Origin: Nitrospira sp. UBA2083
GTDB lineage: Bacteria; Nitrospirota; Nitrospiria; Nitrospirales; Nitrospiraceae
Length of the DNA stretch: 25,572 nt
Assembly: GCA_002331625.1 (NCBI GenBank)
Contig: DCZN01000004.1
Location: 2,738-28,309, forward strand
Direction of reading: 5' to 3'
The notes beneath the pieces are model-generated. The model was not told where the DNA came from. It did not search any database and worked only from the letters and a program-made list of their open reading frames with translations. The translations under genes were made by a program, and so were the position numbers. Positions within the stretch are counted from its first letter, which is position 1. Every line of letters begins with the position of its first letter. Shown piece after piece: positions 14,885-23,476 of this stretch.

Positions 14885-16522
14885 TTAGATGCTCAGCGCC
14901 TCAACCTTCTGCTTCTGATACAAGAAATCAAAGATGACTTTTGTCCCGACTAACGCCGTAAAGAGGTTGATCGCGATACCGAGACACAGCGTCACGGCAA
15001 ACCCCTTGATCGGCCCTGTCCCAAAGAGAAACAGCGCAACGCCGGTGATCAGCGTCGTGACGTGTGAGTCGATAATGGTGAGCAACGCCTTGTCGTACCC
15101 CGCATCGATGGCCGACCGGACAGCCTTGCCGCTTCGGAGCTCTTCTCGAATGCGCTCAAAGATCAAGACGTTTGAATCGACACCCATTCCAATCGTCAGC
15201 ACAATGCCGGCAATCCCAGGAAGGGTCAACGTCGCCGTCAAGGCCGACAGCGCACCCATGAGACACACCAGATTCAAGGCTAAGGCAAAATCTGCGATGA
15301 GCCCGGACAGGCGGTAATACACGATCATGAAAAGCACCACCAGCACCCCGGCAAAGAGGGTGGCCCTGACCCCCTTATCGATAGAATCTTGACCGAGGGA
15401 CGGACCAACAGTAAGGTCTTGCACGATTTTCAGCGGTGCCGGAAGAGCCCCGGCTCGCAGCACAATCGCTAAATCGTTGGCCTCTTGCGTGGAAAAGGTG
15501 CCCGTAATCTGAGCACGTCCTCCTGAAATACGCTCTTGAATCACCGGTGCCGAGTAAATAGTGCTATCCAGCACGACCGCCATCCGTTTCTTGACGTGTT
15601 CACCCGTAATGCGTTCGAACTCCTGCCCACCTTTCGAATCGAACGTGATCGACACATACGGATCATTAAATTGACCGATGGCAACCCGTGCGTCGCTCAG
15701 CACGTCGCCGGTCAACATGACGCGCTTTTTCACCACATAGGGGACACGAAACTCCATACCCGTGTCCTTGTCGACGACTCGCTCGAACAAAATCTGATCG
15801 CCGTCAGGAAGTTTGCCTGCAAACTGCTGGAGCACTTCGGCTTCTTTGTCTCGCGCCACACGCACCGGCAAATCCAGTCGAATGTCCTCATCCAACATCT
15901 TGAATTCGAGCAGCGCCGTTTCTTTGATCAAATCCTTGGCACGCTTCGGATCCTTCACGCCGGGCAGCTGCACGACGATTTGCTTTAATCCCTGCCGCTG
16001 CACGATCGGCTCCGCAACACCGAATTGATCGATGCGGTTCCGGATGGTTTCCAAAGCTTGATTGATGGCCGAATCCTTGATCCGCTTGGTCTCCGCTTCA
16101 CGCAACCCCCACACCACGGTCGAGGCTGATTCCGCCGACTCCTGTTCGACGAAAAGCGGGAAGTCATCGATCAGTTTTTGCGCCAGGCTCTTCGCCTCGG
16201 CCTGTTGCACCTGGATGACAATTTGTTCGTGGCCGGTTCGCTTGATCGATTCGACCGCGATCTTCTTTTCGGCCACCAGATCCTGCAGCGCCGTGGCGGA
16301 CCGATCCACGGCTATCTCCACGGCACGGTCTTCATCCACCTCCAGCACCATATGAATCCCGCCCTGCAGGTCCAATCCCAACGTGATGCCCTTATTCGGC
16401 AGCACCGACTTCAGCCAACCCGGCATAGCGTGATACAACGGCTGATAGGATGGAAGAAACGACACCATCGATGCCACCAGCACCAATGCCAACAACCATA
16501 AGCGCCCACCTACTTTTTTCAT
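14885..16522 (-). CDS. secD: Protein translocase subunit SecD
   Basis: The 545-residue protein has the SecD layout: a first membrane helix (about 7-24), the signature GITLGLDLQGGIHMVLEVD (45-63), a large periplasmic region including the P1 head and the ARVAIGQFNDPYVSITFD segment, and five C-terminal helices with GIVLTIGMGVDSNVLIFERI. It forms a proton-driven motor with SecF. ATG 16522 is preceded by AAGGGG and GAGAG. The gene is followed by secF after 62 bases and preceded by yajC after 24 bases, the conserved order. Confidence 0.96.
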   Translation of the reverse strand: MKKVGGRLWLLALVLVASMVSFLPSYQPLYHAMPGWLKSVLPNKGITLGLDLQGGIHMVLEVDEDRAVEIAVDRSATALQDLVAEKKIAVESIKRTGHEQIVIQVQQAEAKSLAQKLIDDFPLFVEQESAESASTVVWGLREAETKRIKDSAINQALETIRNRIDQFGVAEPIVQRQGLKQIVVQLPGVKDPKRAKDLIKETALLEFKMLDEDIRLDLPVRVARDKEAEVLQQFAGKLPDGDQILFERVVDKDTGMEFRVPYVVKKRVMLTGDVLSDARVAIGQFNDPYVSITFDSKGGQEFERITGEHVKKRMAVVLDSTIYSAPVIQERISGGRAQITGTFSTQEANDLAIVLRAGALPAPLKIVQDLTVGPSLGQDSIDKGVRATLFAGVLVVLFMIVYYRLSGLIADFALALNLVCLMGALSALTATLTLPGIAGIVLTIGMGVDSNVLIFERIREELRSGKAVRSAIDAGYDKALLTIIDSHVTTLITGVALFLFGTGPIKGFAVTLCLGIAINLFTALVGTKVIFDFLYQKQKVEALSI

Positions 16523-16546
16523 CTCTCTGCAACCCCTTCTTGTGAC

Positions 16547-16897
16547 CTACGCGTCCTTCTCTTTCTCGTCGTCTTCGGCGCGTAGTCGCGAGACATTTTC
16601 CCGCTGCATCTTGATTTTGGTATTGTCCGCAATCTGCAACGTGAGCGTTTCTTTTCCGATGTTGGTGATCGTTCCCCAAATTCCCGAGGTCGTCACCACC
16701 TTGTCGCCTTTTTTCAATGCGTCCAACAATGCCTGCTGTTGTTTTTGCTTCTGTTGTTGCGGCCGAATGAGGAGAAAATAAAAAATGACGAAGATGAGCA
16801 AAAAAGGAATCAGCGACAAGATCCCTCCTGCTCCTCCGCTGCCTGCTGCCCCGCCTCCACCCGTTCCTTCCGCCCATGCAAGTGATTCCATCAACAT
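16547..16897 (-). CDS. yajC: Preprotein translocase subunit YajC
   Basis: This small protein (116 residues from this start) has a glycine-rich N-terminus, one membrane helix (about residues 26-43, LSLIPFLLIFVIFYFLLI) followed at once by RPQQQKQKQQQ, and a cytoplasmic YajC domain (GDKVVTTSGIWGTI...). It is an accessory of SecDF. ATG 16897 lies about eight bases after AAGGGG. An ATG at 16903 would lie too close to it but cannot be ruled out. It sits between tgt and secD, as is usual. Confidence 0.93.
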   Translation of the reverse strand: MLMESLAWAEGTGGGGAAGSGGAGGILSLIPFLLIFVIFYFLLIRPQQQKQKQQQALLDALKKGDKVVTTSGIWGTITNIGKETLTLQIADNTKIKMQRENVSRLRAEDDEKEKDA

Positions 16898-16927
16898 GAA
16901 CATATCCCCTTCTCTATATGACAGCTT

Positions 16928-18088
16928 CTATGCCATTCCTGTACGAGTTCCCAGCTCACCGTTCGTTAAGCCGGCCAGCTCACCCTGTCGGTCGTAGTTA
17001 CGATAAAACGCCTCACGAAATGAGGAGAACCTCTTCTCTTTCACTGCTTCTCGAATGCGGCTCATCAAGTCGGAAAAATACCAGAGATTGTGGATCGTGT
17101 TGAGCCTCGCCCCCAACATTTCCTTCACCATGAACAAGTGGTGCAGATAGGCCCGCGAATACTGCCCGCACACCGGGCACCCACAATCTGGATCAATTGG
17201 CCGGTCATCATTGGCATACCGTGCCTGTTTAATCACAACCCGGCCAGCTGATGTAAACAACGACCCTGTTCTACCGTGCCGTGACGGAACGACGCAGTCG
17301 AAGAGGTCGACCCCCCGAGCCACCCCTTCGACTAAGTCTTCGGGAAGGCCCACTCCCATCAGATAGCGCGGTTTCGTCTCCGGCAATTCCGGGACGGTCA
17401 CATCAAGCATCGTATACATATCAGCCTTACTTTCCCCGACCGACAACCCACCGATCGCATACCCATCGAACCCCAATGCGACGAGCTCCCGCGCCGAGGC
17501 GACGCGCAAATCGGCCTCCAACCCGCCTTGCACGATACCGAAGAGCGCCTGATCGGTTCTTCGCCGCGCGGCCTGACACCGTTCGGCCCAGAGCCTCGTC
17601 CGCCGCACACCTTCCAGAATCGCTTCTCGGGTGGTCGGAAGCGCCACACACTGATCCAGGACCATGATAATATCGGCCCCGAGGGCTTCCTCGATCTCAA
17701 TAGCCTTTTCCGGAGTAATGACGTGGGTGGACCCGTCGATATGAGATTGAAACGTCACCCCCTCGTCCGTGATCGCACACAATTTCGCCAAACTGAAGAT
17801 CTGAAACCCTCCGCTGTCGGTGAGGATCGCCCCGGACCAACCGGTGAACGCATGGAGCCCCCCCATGTCGGCGACGAGCTTGTGGCCAGGGCGCAAATAC
17901 AGATGATACGCATTATTGAGAATCAAGCCGAACCCTAGCGCGTGAAGATCCTTCGGTTCAAGCCCCTTCACAGGCCCCAACGAGCCCACCGGCATGAAGG
18001 TCGGCGTCTCAATCACGGCATGGCTGGTCGTCAAAAGACCGATACGGCCCTTGGCATGCGGATCAGGTTGGTGGATCTGATATTGCAT
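16928..18088 (-). CDS. tgt: Queuine/preQ1 tRNA-ribosyltransferase
   Basis: The 386-residue enzyme exchanges guanine for preQ1 at position 34 of GUN-anticodon tRNAs, on the way to queuosine. The catalytic aspartates are D91 (DSGGFQIFSL) and the nucleophile D264 (FDCVVPSRHGRTG). GIVQGG (184-189) and GGLSVGE (213-219) bind substrate. Zinc ligands are C302, C304, C307 and H333. The length is normal for bacterial Tgt. The start is ATG 18088; the ribosome site is weak. It lies 23 bases after argS and 30 bases before yajC, so is probably in one transcription unit with them. Confidence 0.96.
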   Translation of the reverse strand: MQYQIHQPDPHAKGRIGLLTTSHAVIETPTFMPVGSLGPVKGLEPKDLHALGFGLILNNAYHLYLRPGHKLVADMGGLHAFTGWSGAILTDSGGFQIFSLAKLCAITDEGVTFQSHIDGSTHVITPEKAIEIEEALGADIIMVLDQCVALPTTREAILEGVRRTRLWAERCQAARRRTDQALFGIVQGGLEADLRVASARELVALGFDGYAIGGLSVGESKADMYTMLDVTVPELPETKPRYLMGVGLPEDLVEGVARGVDLFDCVVPSRHGRTGSLFTSAGRVVIKQARYANDDRPIDPDCGCPVCGQYSRAYLHHLFMVKEMLGARLNTIHNLWYFSDLMSRIREAVKEKRFSSFREAFYRNYDRQGELAGLTNGELGTRTGMA

Positions 18089-18111
18089 GATAGTTCGTGG
18101 GAGCTGATGCG

Positions 18112-19833
18112 CTACATCTGTTCAGGTGCGGAAATGCCAAGCACATCAAGCCCGTTCCTGATGACCTGCTGCACCGCGCCCATCAACACCAGTCGTGCCG
18201 CGACTCGGTTCGGCGTGAGCACCTCGGTGGCCGTCTCGCTAACTTCGTGATCACCCGCCGGAGGCAGAATGCGGTGTTTGTTATAGAATGTATGGAGCAT
18301 CGCTGCCAACTGCTGCAGATAGTACGTCATGCGGTGTGGCTCAAAGGCCAAGGCACTGGTTTGAAGAACCTCTGGATACGCTGCCAGTTTCTTTATCAGT
18401 CCCAATTCGTCTGGATCTGTCAGCACGGTGAGATCCGTTTCCGCAATGGATGGGCGGGCGATTCCACGGGCGGACGCCACACGCCACAAACTGCAGATTC
18501 TTGCATGGGCATACTGCACGTAATACACGGGATTGTCGGCTGATTGGCGCTTGGCTAACTCCAGATCAAATTCCAGATGCGTTTTGGAATCCCGCATCAA
18601 GAAATAGAACTTCGCGGCGTCGGCTCCGACCTCATCAATGACTTCCCGCATCGTGATGAATTCTCCAGTCCGCTTGGACATCTTCACTTCGACACCATCC
18701 CGCAACAACTTCACCAACTGGACGAGTACCACGTACAGACGATCTTTCGGATATCCATAGGCTTGCACAACGGCTTGCATCCGGGGAATGTACCCGTGAT
18801 GATCAGCACCCCAGACATCGATCAGCAAGTCATAGCCACGCCGTAGTTTGTCATGGTGATAGGCGATATCGGAAGCGAGATAGGTGTATTCGCCGTCCTG
18901 TTTCTTGACGACGCGATCTTTTTCGTCCCCATACATCGACGAGCGAAACCACCAGGCCCCTTCCTGCTGGAGCAAGAGGTCACGAGATTTCAGCTCATCG
19001 AGCGCCTGGTCTACTGCCTTCGACTCTAATAGTGAGGCCTCGCTGAACCAGGAGTGAAATTCGATCCCAAAGGACTTGAGATCGTCACGGATGAGACCCA
19101 GCAATTCTTGGTACGCCAGAGTTCGGCAGCGAGTTTCAAGTGCGTCGGAATTCAGCTCACCGGCGACACGATCCAGTTGCTCCTTGATCCTGTGAGCGAC
19201 CGCAGCGATGTAGGCCCCGTGATAGCCGTCCTCTGGAAACGTAACGGTCTTCCCCGACAGTTCCTGATACCGCGCATACACAGACACCCCTAACAACTTC
19301 ATTTGCCGTCCGGCGTCGTTGATATAGTATTCACTCACGGCATCATACCCGATTGCCTGTAACAACCTGACAAGAGCCTGTCCCACGGCCGCACCTCGGC
19401 CATGACCGACATGCAATGGGCCAGTTGGATTTGCACTCACGTATTCAACCAACACACGGCGGCCACTCCCGACATCCGCATGGCCATAGCGCAATCCCTG
19501 CGAATCTATCTCTCGCAGGACTTCCTGCCACAGGGCCGGCTTGACGGTAAAATTCAGGAAACCTGGCCTGACGATCTCCACACGGTCAAACAATTGATCC
19601 CGTTCAGGAAGGTTGTCCACAATAATCTGGGCGATGTCCTGAGGGGATTTTTGCTCAGAAGAGGCCATCGACATGGCCACCGTCGAGGCAAGGTCTCCCC
19701 ACTCTGGTCGTTTTGGCGCATCCAGACTCAGTGTTGGCCATGCTGGTGTCTTCAACTGGCCCTTTTGCTTGGCACCATTGAGGGCCGTAAGGAGCGCAGT
19801 GGTGACCTTTGTTTGCACGACCCCTTGAGACAA
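18112..19833 (-). CDS. argS: Arginyl-tRNA synthetase
   Basis: The 573-residue class I synthetase charges tRNA-Arg. It has the N-terminal tRNA-binding domain (about 1-110), the HIGH-type motif HVGH (141-144, in SANPTGPLHVGHGRG), WGADHHGYIPRM, the KMSKS-type motif KMSKR (384-388) and a helical anticodon-binding domain ending in the usual PEQM. The start codon is TTG at 19833. It is preceded by AGGAGG at six bases and the first in-frame ATG would remove over 50 conserved residues, so the TTG is well supported. It heads the argS-tgt-yajC-secDF group. Confidence 0.96.
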   Translation of the reverse strand: MSQGVVQTKVTTALLTALNGAKQKGQLKTPAWPTLSLDAPKRPEWGDLASTVAMSMASSEQKSPQDIAQIIVDNLPERDQLFDRVEIVRPGFLNFTVKPALWQEVLREIDSQGLRYGHADVGSGRRVLVEYVSANPTGPLHVGHGRGAAVGQALVRLLQAIGYDAVSEYYINDAGRQMKLLGVSVYARYQELSGKTVTFPEDGYHGAYIAAVAHRIKEQLDRVAGELNSDALETRCRTLAYQELLGLIRDDLKSFGIEFHSWFSEASLLESKAVDQALDELKSRDLLLQQEGAWWFRSSMYGDEKDRVVKKQDGEYTYLASDIAYHHDKLRRGYDLLIDVWGADHHGYIPRMQAVVQAYGYPKDRLYVVLVQLVKLLRDGVEVKMSKRTGEFITMREVIDEVGADAAKFYFLMRDSKTHLEFDLELAKRQSADNPVYYVQYAHARICSLWRVASARGIARPSIAETDLTVLTDPDELGLIKKLAAYPEVLQTSALAFEPHRMTYYLQQLAAMLHTFYNKHRILPPAGDHEVSETATEVLTPNRVAARLVLMGAVQQVIRNGLDVLGISAPEQM

Positions 19834-19957
19834 GACAATCCTCCTCTTTCCCTACGAATGTAAGGAAAATACCGGGCACTCTAACATTATGATGCAGCAA
19901 GAGACAAGGAGGTTTACCTTGAATTACGAGGGCTTCTGATCGTCACCCGGATCTGAT

Positions 19958-20944
19958 TCAGGCCTCCAATGCGGCAAGAATCTGGTCCTGGGACACACGA
20001 AGACAAGATTTCTCGAGGCATTGCCCCACTGCCTCCCAGGATCCACAATTACATGGTGCACCACGCAAAATCGTGACATGGACGCCATGGGGAGCCCAAC
20101 GAAGTGGGTCAGTCGGGCCAAATATTGCTATGGTGCGTATACCCAAGAGGGCAGCCAGGTGCGTGATCCCTGAGTCATGGCCGAGATACATCGTGGCTTG
20201 CGCAAGAATCCCCGCAAGAGTCGTGAGATCGGGGCTTTGAAGAATGGGCGGTTTGTTACTCACCGACTTCAGCACACGCTCCACGGCATCATGATCAGCT
20301 GGTCCCTCGAGAACGATCGGGGAAAATCCTTTCCGATCAAGCAGCCGGAGGATGGAGACGACCTTTTCTGAACTCAGACACTTGTGAATACTCCCACTCC
20401 CTGGATGTACAATAGCGAGCGACCGCCCATGTGGTACTCCCACAGTCTCAAGATAGGCGGTTCCCTTTTGGACAAGTCTCTCCGGGACCTGAATGACATG
20501 CTCCGATGAGACCGCTCCCTCCATTCCGAGGGTTTCAAGAAATCGGTCGCGCTGATGCTTGGCTCGTAGCGTAGGAAAAAATGGTGATTGAATCGTGACT
20601 CGCGCAATCCCGAATGTTTCGAAAACTGAGCGCAGAGTCCCGTCTTGGTCTTCCATCCACCCCACCGCCAGATCGCATCGATTGAACCAGCCTCGTAACT
20701 CTTGGGACAGGAGGGCGGGATGGGAAAATAGCCCAACGCTTGCCGGCCCTTCCAACGCCATTGCCTCGTTGATCACGCCACATGCCACAAGTAGTCGGCC
20801 GACGGACTCACGAGCCATGAGTAACGTCTCATGGTATGGGTACTGCACACGTAGTTTCCTTATGGCTGAAACGGCCAACAAGACATCCCCCAAGGTGCCG
20901 GGATGGAGCATTACGATGGAGCGTGTCATTCTGGTTTGATACAC
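19958..20944 (-). CDS. Glycosyltransferase family 9 (ADP-heptosyltransferase-like)
   Basis: The 328-residue protein has the GT9 layout: N-terminal HPGTLGDVLLAVSAIRKLR (14-32), a central VHPGSGSIHKCLS and C-terminal GHDSGITHLAALLG followed by AIFGPTDPLRWAP. The cysteine-rich tail (PCNCGSW...QCLEKSC) is also typical. Such enzymes add heptose or similar sugars to lipopolysaccharide core. It is probably cytoplasmic and peripheral to the inner membrane. The frame begins at GTG 20944, six bases after the mobA stop. An ATG at 20929 is an alternative start. The close spacing suggests co-transcription with mobA, though the functions are unrelated. Confidence 0.85.
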   Translation of the reverse strand: MYQTRMTRSIVMLHPGTLGDVLLAVSAIRKLRVQYPYHETLLMARESVGRLLVACGVINEAMALEGPASVGLFSHPALLSQELRGWFNRCDLAVGWMEDQDGTLRSVFETFGIARVTIQSPFFPTLRAKHQRDRFLETLGMEGAVSSEHVIQVPERLVQKGTAYLETVGVPHGRSLAIVHPGSGSIHKCLSSEKVVSILRLLDRKGFSPIVLEGPADHDAVERVLKSVSNKPPILQSPDLTTLAGILAQATMYLGHDSGITHLAALLGIRTIAIFGPTDPLRWAPHGVHVTILRGAPCNCGSWEAVGQCLEKSCLRVSQDQILAALEA

Positions 20945-20950
20945 AGCGGA

Positions 20951-21562
20951 TCACTGACCCGCAGAGTCGGCATAGAATGTCCGAGCTGCGTCAAGATCTG
21001 CAGATGTATTAACGTTGAGAAAGGATCGCCCTTCTGAATCAATACGACGAACCTCATCCTCTGTGACCAGGCGCACGCGGAGCGCGGAATGGGCACCGAT
21101 GTCCTGAATCCTGAGTGCACGCCTGTTCACCATCTCTTCGAGGACCGGCAGACAACTACGGCTATACACTGCGTGGGTTGGCTGCAGTTGACCTCTCCAT
21201 TGTGCCCAGACGACATCCGCCTCGTCTCTTAACGCAACCATATATCGCACAAGACCTGGATCAATAAACGGCATGTCGCAGGCTGCCAAAAAGACGTGTG
21301 GCGTCTTTGCCTGCCGAAGGCCTGTGTACAATCCGCCAAGGCTCCCGCAGTCAGGAATAAGATCGCGGACCACCGCTATTTCTGTCTGTAGCATGGGGCT
21401 GTCTTGAGCAATGACAACGCAGATGTGTTCAAACTGTTGACGTAGAACAGCACAGCTCCGCTCGAATAGGGTCTGTTGCCCCACTAGAAGAAACCGCTTA
21501 TCCTCTCCCATACGCCTGCTCTTTCCGCCAGCGAGGAGAACACCTGAGACATCGGTGATCAT
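20951..21562 (-). CDS. mobA: Molybdenum cofactor guanylyltransferase
   Basis: The 203-residue enzyme transfers GMP to molybdopterin, making the guanine-dinucleotide cofactor used by the DMSO reductase family, which includes nitrite oxidoreductase and nitrate reductases. The nucleotide-binding signature LAGGKSRRMGEDK (10-22) is complete. DCGSLGGLYTGL and AACDMPF (metal-binding Asp) follow in the correct order, and the end NVNTSADL is also typical. It is cytoplasmic. ATG 21562 has no strong ribosome site. The gene follows the cytochrome cluster terminator by 16 bases and precedes the glycosyltransferase by six, so its promoter must lie within or near 21563-21640 unless there is read-through. 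Confidence 0.92.
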   Translation of the reverse strand: MITDVSGVLLAGGKSRRMGEDKRFLLVGQQTLFERSCAVLRQQFEHICVVIAQDSPMLQTEIAVVRDLIPDCGSLGGLYTGLRQAKTPHVFLAACDMPFIDPGLVRYMVALRDEADVVWAQWRGQLQPTHAVYSRSCLPVLEEMVNRRALRIQDIGAHSALRVRLVTEDEVRRIDSEGRSFLNVNTSADLDAARTFYADSAGQ

Positions 21563-21578
21563 ATATGTCTATACGTAC

Positions 21579-21613
21579 AAAAAAAGCGGGGGTGGGTTTC
21601 CCCCACCCCCGCT
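21579..21613 (-). terminator. Strong intrinsic terminator of the cytochrome cluster
   Basis: Reading the minus strand, a perfect 12-bp stem AGCGGGGGTGGG/CCCACCCCCGCT with a 5-base loop is followed directly by a T-run of seven. It starts about 30 bases after the stop codon of the heme-b/heme-c fusion gene, so it closes that transcription unit before mobA. Confidence 0.9.
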
Positions 21614-21643
21614 CTCATACTTCGCTATTCTCTACCTGAAACC

Positions 21644-23416
21644 TTAGAGTGTTTTACCCTTTTTCTTGTTCGCACGACGGGTCAAAACCCATCCTTCCAG
21701 CAATACCACACCGACGGCAATGACAACTGGATAGATATAGGTTTCTTGGGGGATCGGCGGATTCATAAAGGTGTAATAGAAGGCGGAAACCGCCATCTTC
21801 CGTCCTGCATCACCATTATGGCCGTCCCATGCGAAGAATACAGTCGGGATATATTGTCCAACTTCAAAAAAGGTATCTTCGTCGTAGTCTTGGTCCTTCT
21901 TATTTCCTACTGGCCGTTGAATCATGACATACCAGCGGCCGTTCTTCCACTCGCCCTTTAAGAGCTTCATGGCCTCTTCGTAGTTATCGCGCTCTTCAAA
22001 ATCCTTATCCCATCCGGTCCCTTTGAAGGCACGAAGAGATCCGTCCGCTTCCCATTTGACAATGTCTACAGGGAACTGCTCATTGGTCCCAAACAGGTAA
22101 CGAGGCTTGATCGGTGCCGGTAACTCCTTCCACTTCACGGCAGTCTCAATGCCGATCGCATCGTTGTACACCGTATAGTTATTTTGGTGAGCCGCAATGG
22201 ATTCGGACTCTCCCGTTTTTGGTTCCTGCTCTTTGACATCAATATTAACCTGAGTTGGTGCCCATGGGAGTTTTGCTTCGGCCACGCTCTTGGTCCGATC
22301 ATCCCATTCAATGAGATAGACAATGTATTTGTCGTTGTAGAGCGACCTCACCCAGATATCGTCGATACGGTTGACGAAGTTCCTCGGCTTATGGGTAATC
22401 TGTCCACCCATCGCCACATATCGTTTCGGAGCCTTTTGCCAGGCCTCATGCTCAATTTCAGTTGGGATCTCCCCCTCGACCATATCAGAAGGAATCACGA
22501 AGTTTATTTTTGGCTTATCGGTCAGAGGATCGATCGGTAACGGATTGCCCAAGGCATCCCGTTCACATAGTGAATTGACGAAATTCGCGATGTCCCACCG
22601 TTCGTCGACGCTCGTGTTGTCAGCAAACGAAGGCATGGGTGTGCCGTTCACCCCGGTCGAGAAGGTCCGGAAAATGTTGTTGACATTGTAAGGATCCTGA
22701 CGGCTCCCGCGAAAGTTCCAGCACTTGTGCCAATTGGCTGGCTGGATGGAAAATCCCCAGTCATCTTTCAGATTAAACGCATTGCCGTCCCCTCGGCCTT
22801 CCATGCCGTGACATTCGACACATTTCTTCTCAACGATGAGCTCTGAACCGCGCTTTTTACTTTCATCCGTAGCAGGTTTGGCTTTGAGCTCAGCCAACTG
22901 TAAGACCGTTTGTGTTTCTGATTGTTTGTCGGTGAATTTCCGGTCTTTCACGAGCTGAGTGGTCACAAAAGACAGAACTTGCAACCGTTGCTCTTCTGTC
23001 AGAATACCTTCCCACGGGGGCATAGCAGAACCTGGAAGTCCGTGCGTAACAGTCTCAAACAGATCATTTTGTCCAGGGATCGGCTTTTTTGCGTCAAATA
23101 ATGGAAGTTCTCCGCTTGCCGTATGGCGAATTTTGAACGTTCCCTGATTGAAATTTCGCGGGCGGGGCCAGAGTCGATCCGCACCCGGTCCGTCGCCGGC
23201 TCCATCAACTCCGTGACACCAGACACACTTGGTGAAATAGACTCGCTTTCCTGCTTCAATCATTTCTGCCGATGGTTCCGGGGCAAGATCGCCCTTTTTA
23301 AAGCCCTCAGGAAGCCCCTGGGCTGAAACGGGCGAATATCCCGCACTTGATACGAGAACCACTCCGAAGGCAGCAGCCGCAATGATCCCGGCCTTCTGAG
23401 TTATGCTGTCTCTCAT
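21644..23416 (-). CDS. Diheme cytochrome c fused to an ethylbenzene-dehydrogenase-like heme-b domain, membrane anchored
   Basis: The 590-residue protein begins with a signal peptide (about 1-32, VSSAGYSPVSA then QG). A first cytochrome c domain has CVWCH (64-68) with Met132, and a second has CVECH (199-203) with Met261. From about 318 to 550 there is an ethylbenzene-dehydrogenase/NxrC-like heme-b domain (IEHEAWQKAP...WVRSLYNDKYIVYLIEW...NGRWYVMIQRP). One C-terminal helix (561-579) then a basic tail anchors it, leaving the redox domains periplasmic. I chose ATG 23416 because GAGG lies six bases upstream and the signal peptide is standard; the frame stays open to 23464. It is the last gene before the terminator. 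It probably moves electrons between periplasmic carriers; the partner enzyme is unknown. Confidence 0.88.
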   Translation of the reverse strand: MRDSITQKAGIIAAAAFGVVLVSSAGYSPVSAQGLPEGFKKGDLAPEPSAEMIEAGKRVYFTKCVWCHGVDGAGDGPGADRLWPRPRNFNQGTFKIRHTASGELPLFDAKKPIPGQNDLFETVTHGLPGSAMPPWEGILTEEQRLQVLSFVTTQLVKDRKFTDKQSETQTVLQLAELKAKPATDESKKRGSELIVEKKCVECHGMEGRGDGNAFNLKDDWGFSIQPANWHKCWNFRGSRQDPYNVNNIFRTFSTGVNGTPMPSFADNTSVDERWDIANFVNSLCERDALGNPLPIDPLTDKPKINFVIPSDMVEGEIPTEIEHEAWQKAPKRYVAMGGQITHKPRNFVNRIDDIWVRSLYNDKYIVYLIEWDDRTKSVAEAKLPWAPTQVNIDVKEQEPKTGESESIAAHQNNYTVYNDAIGIETAVKWKELPAPIKPRYLFGTNEQFPVDIVKWEADGSLRAFKGTGWDKDFEERDNYEEAMKLLKGEWKNGRWYVMIQRPVGNKKDQDYDEDTFFEVGQYIPTVFFAWDGHNGDAGRKMAVSAFYYTFMNPPIPQETYIYPVVIAVGVVLLEGWVLTRRANKKKGKTL

Positions 23417-23476
23417 GTTTAGCCTCATCTTCTTCATGTTCATTATGTTTGGTTTGGCCTTCAACTATTCTGGCAA

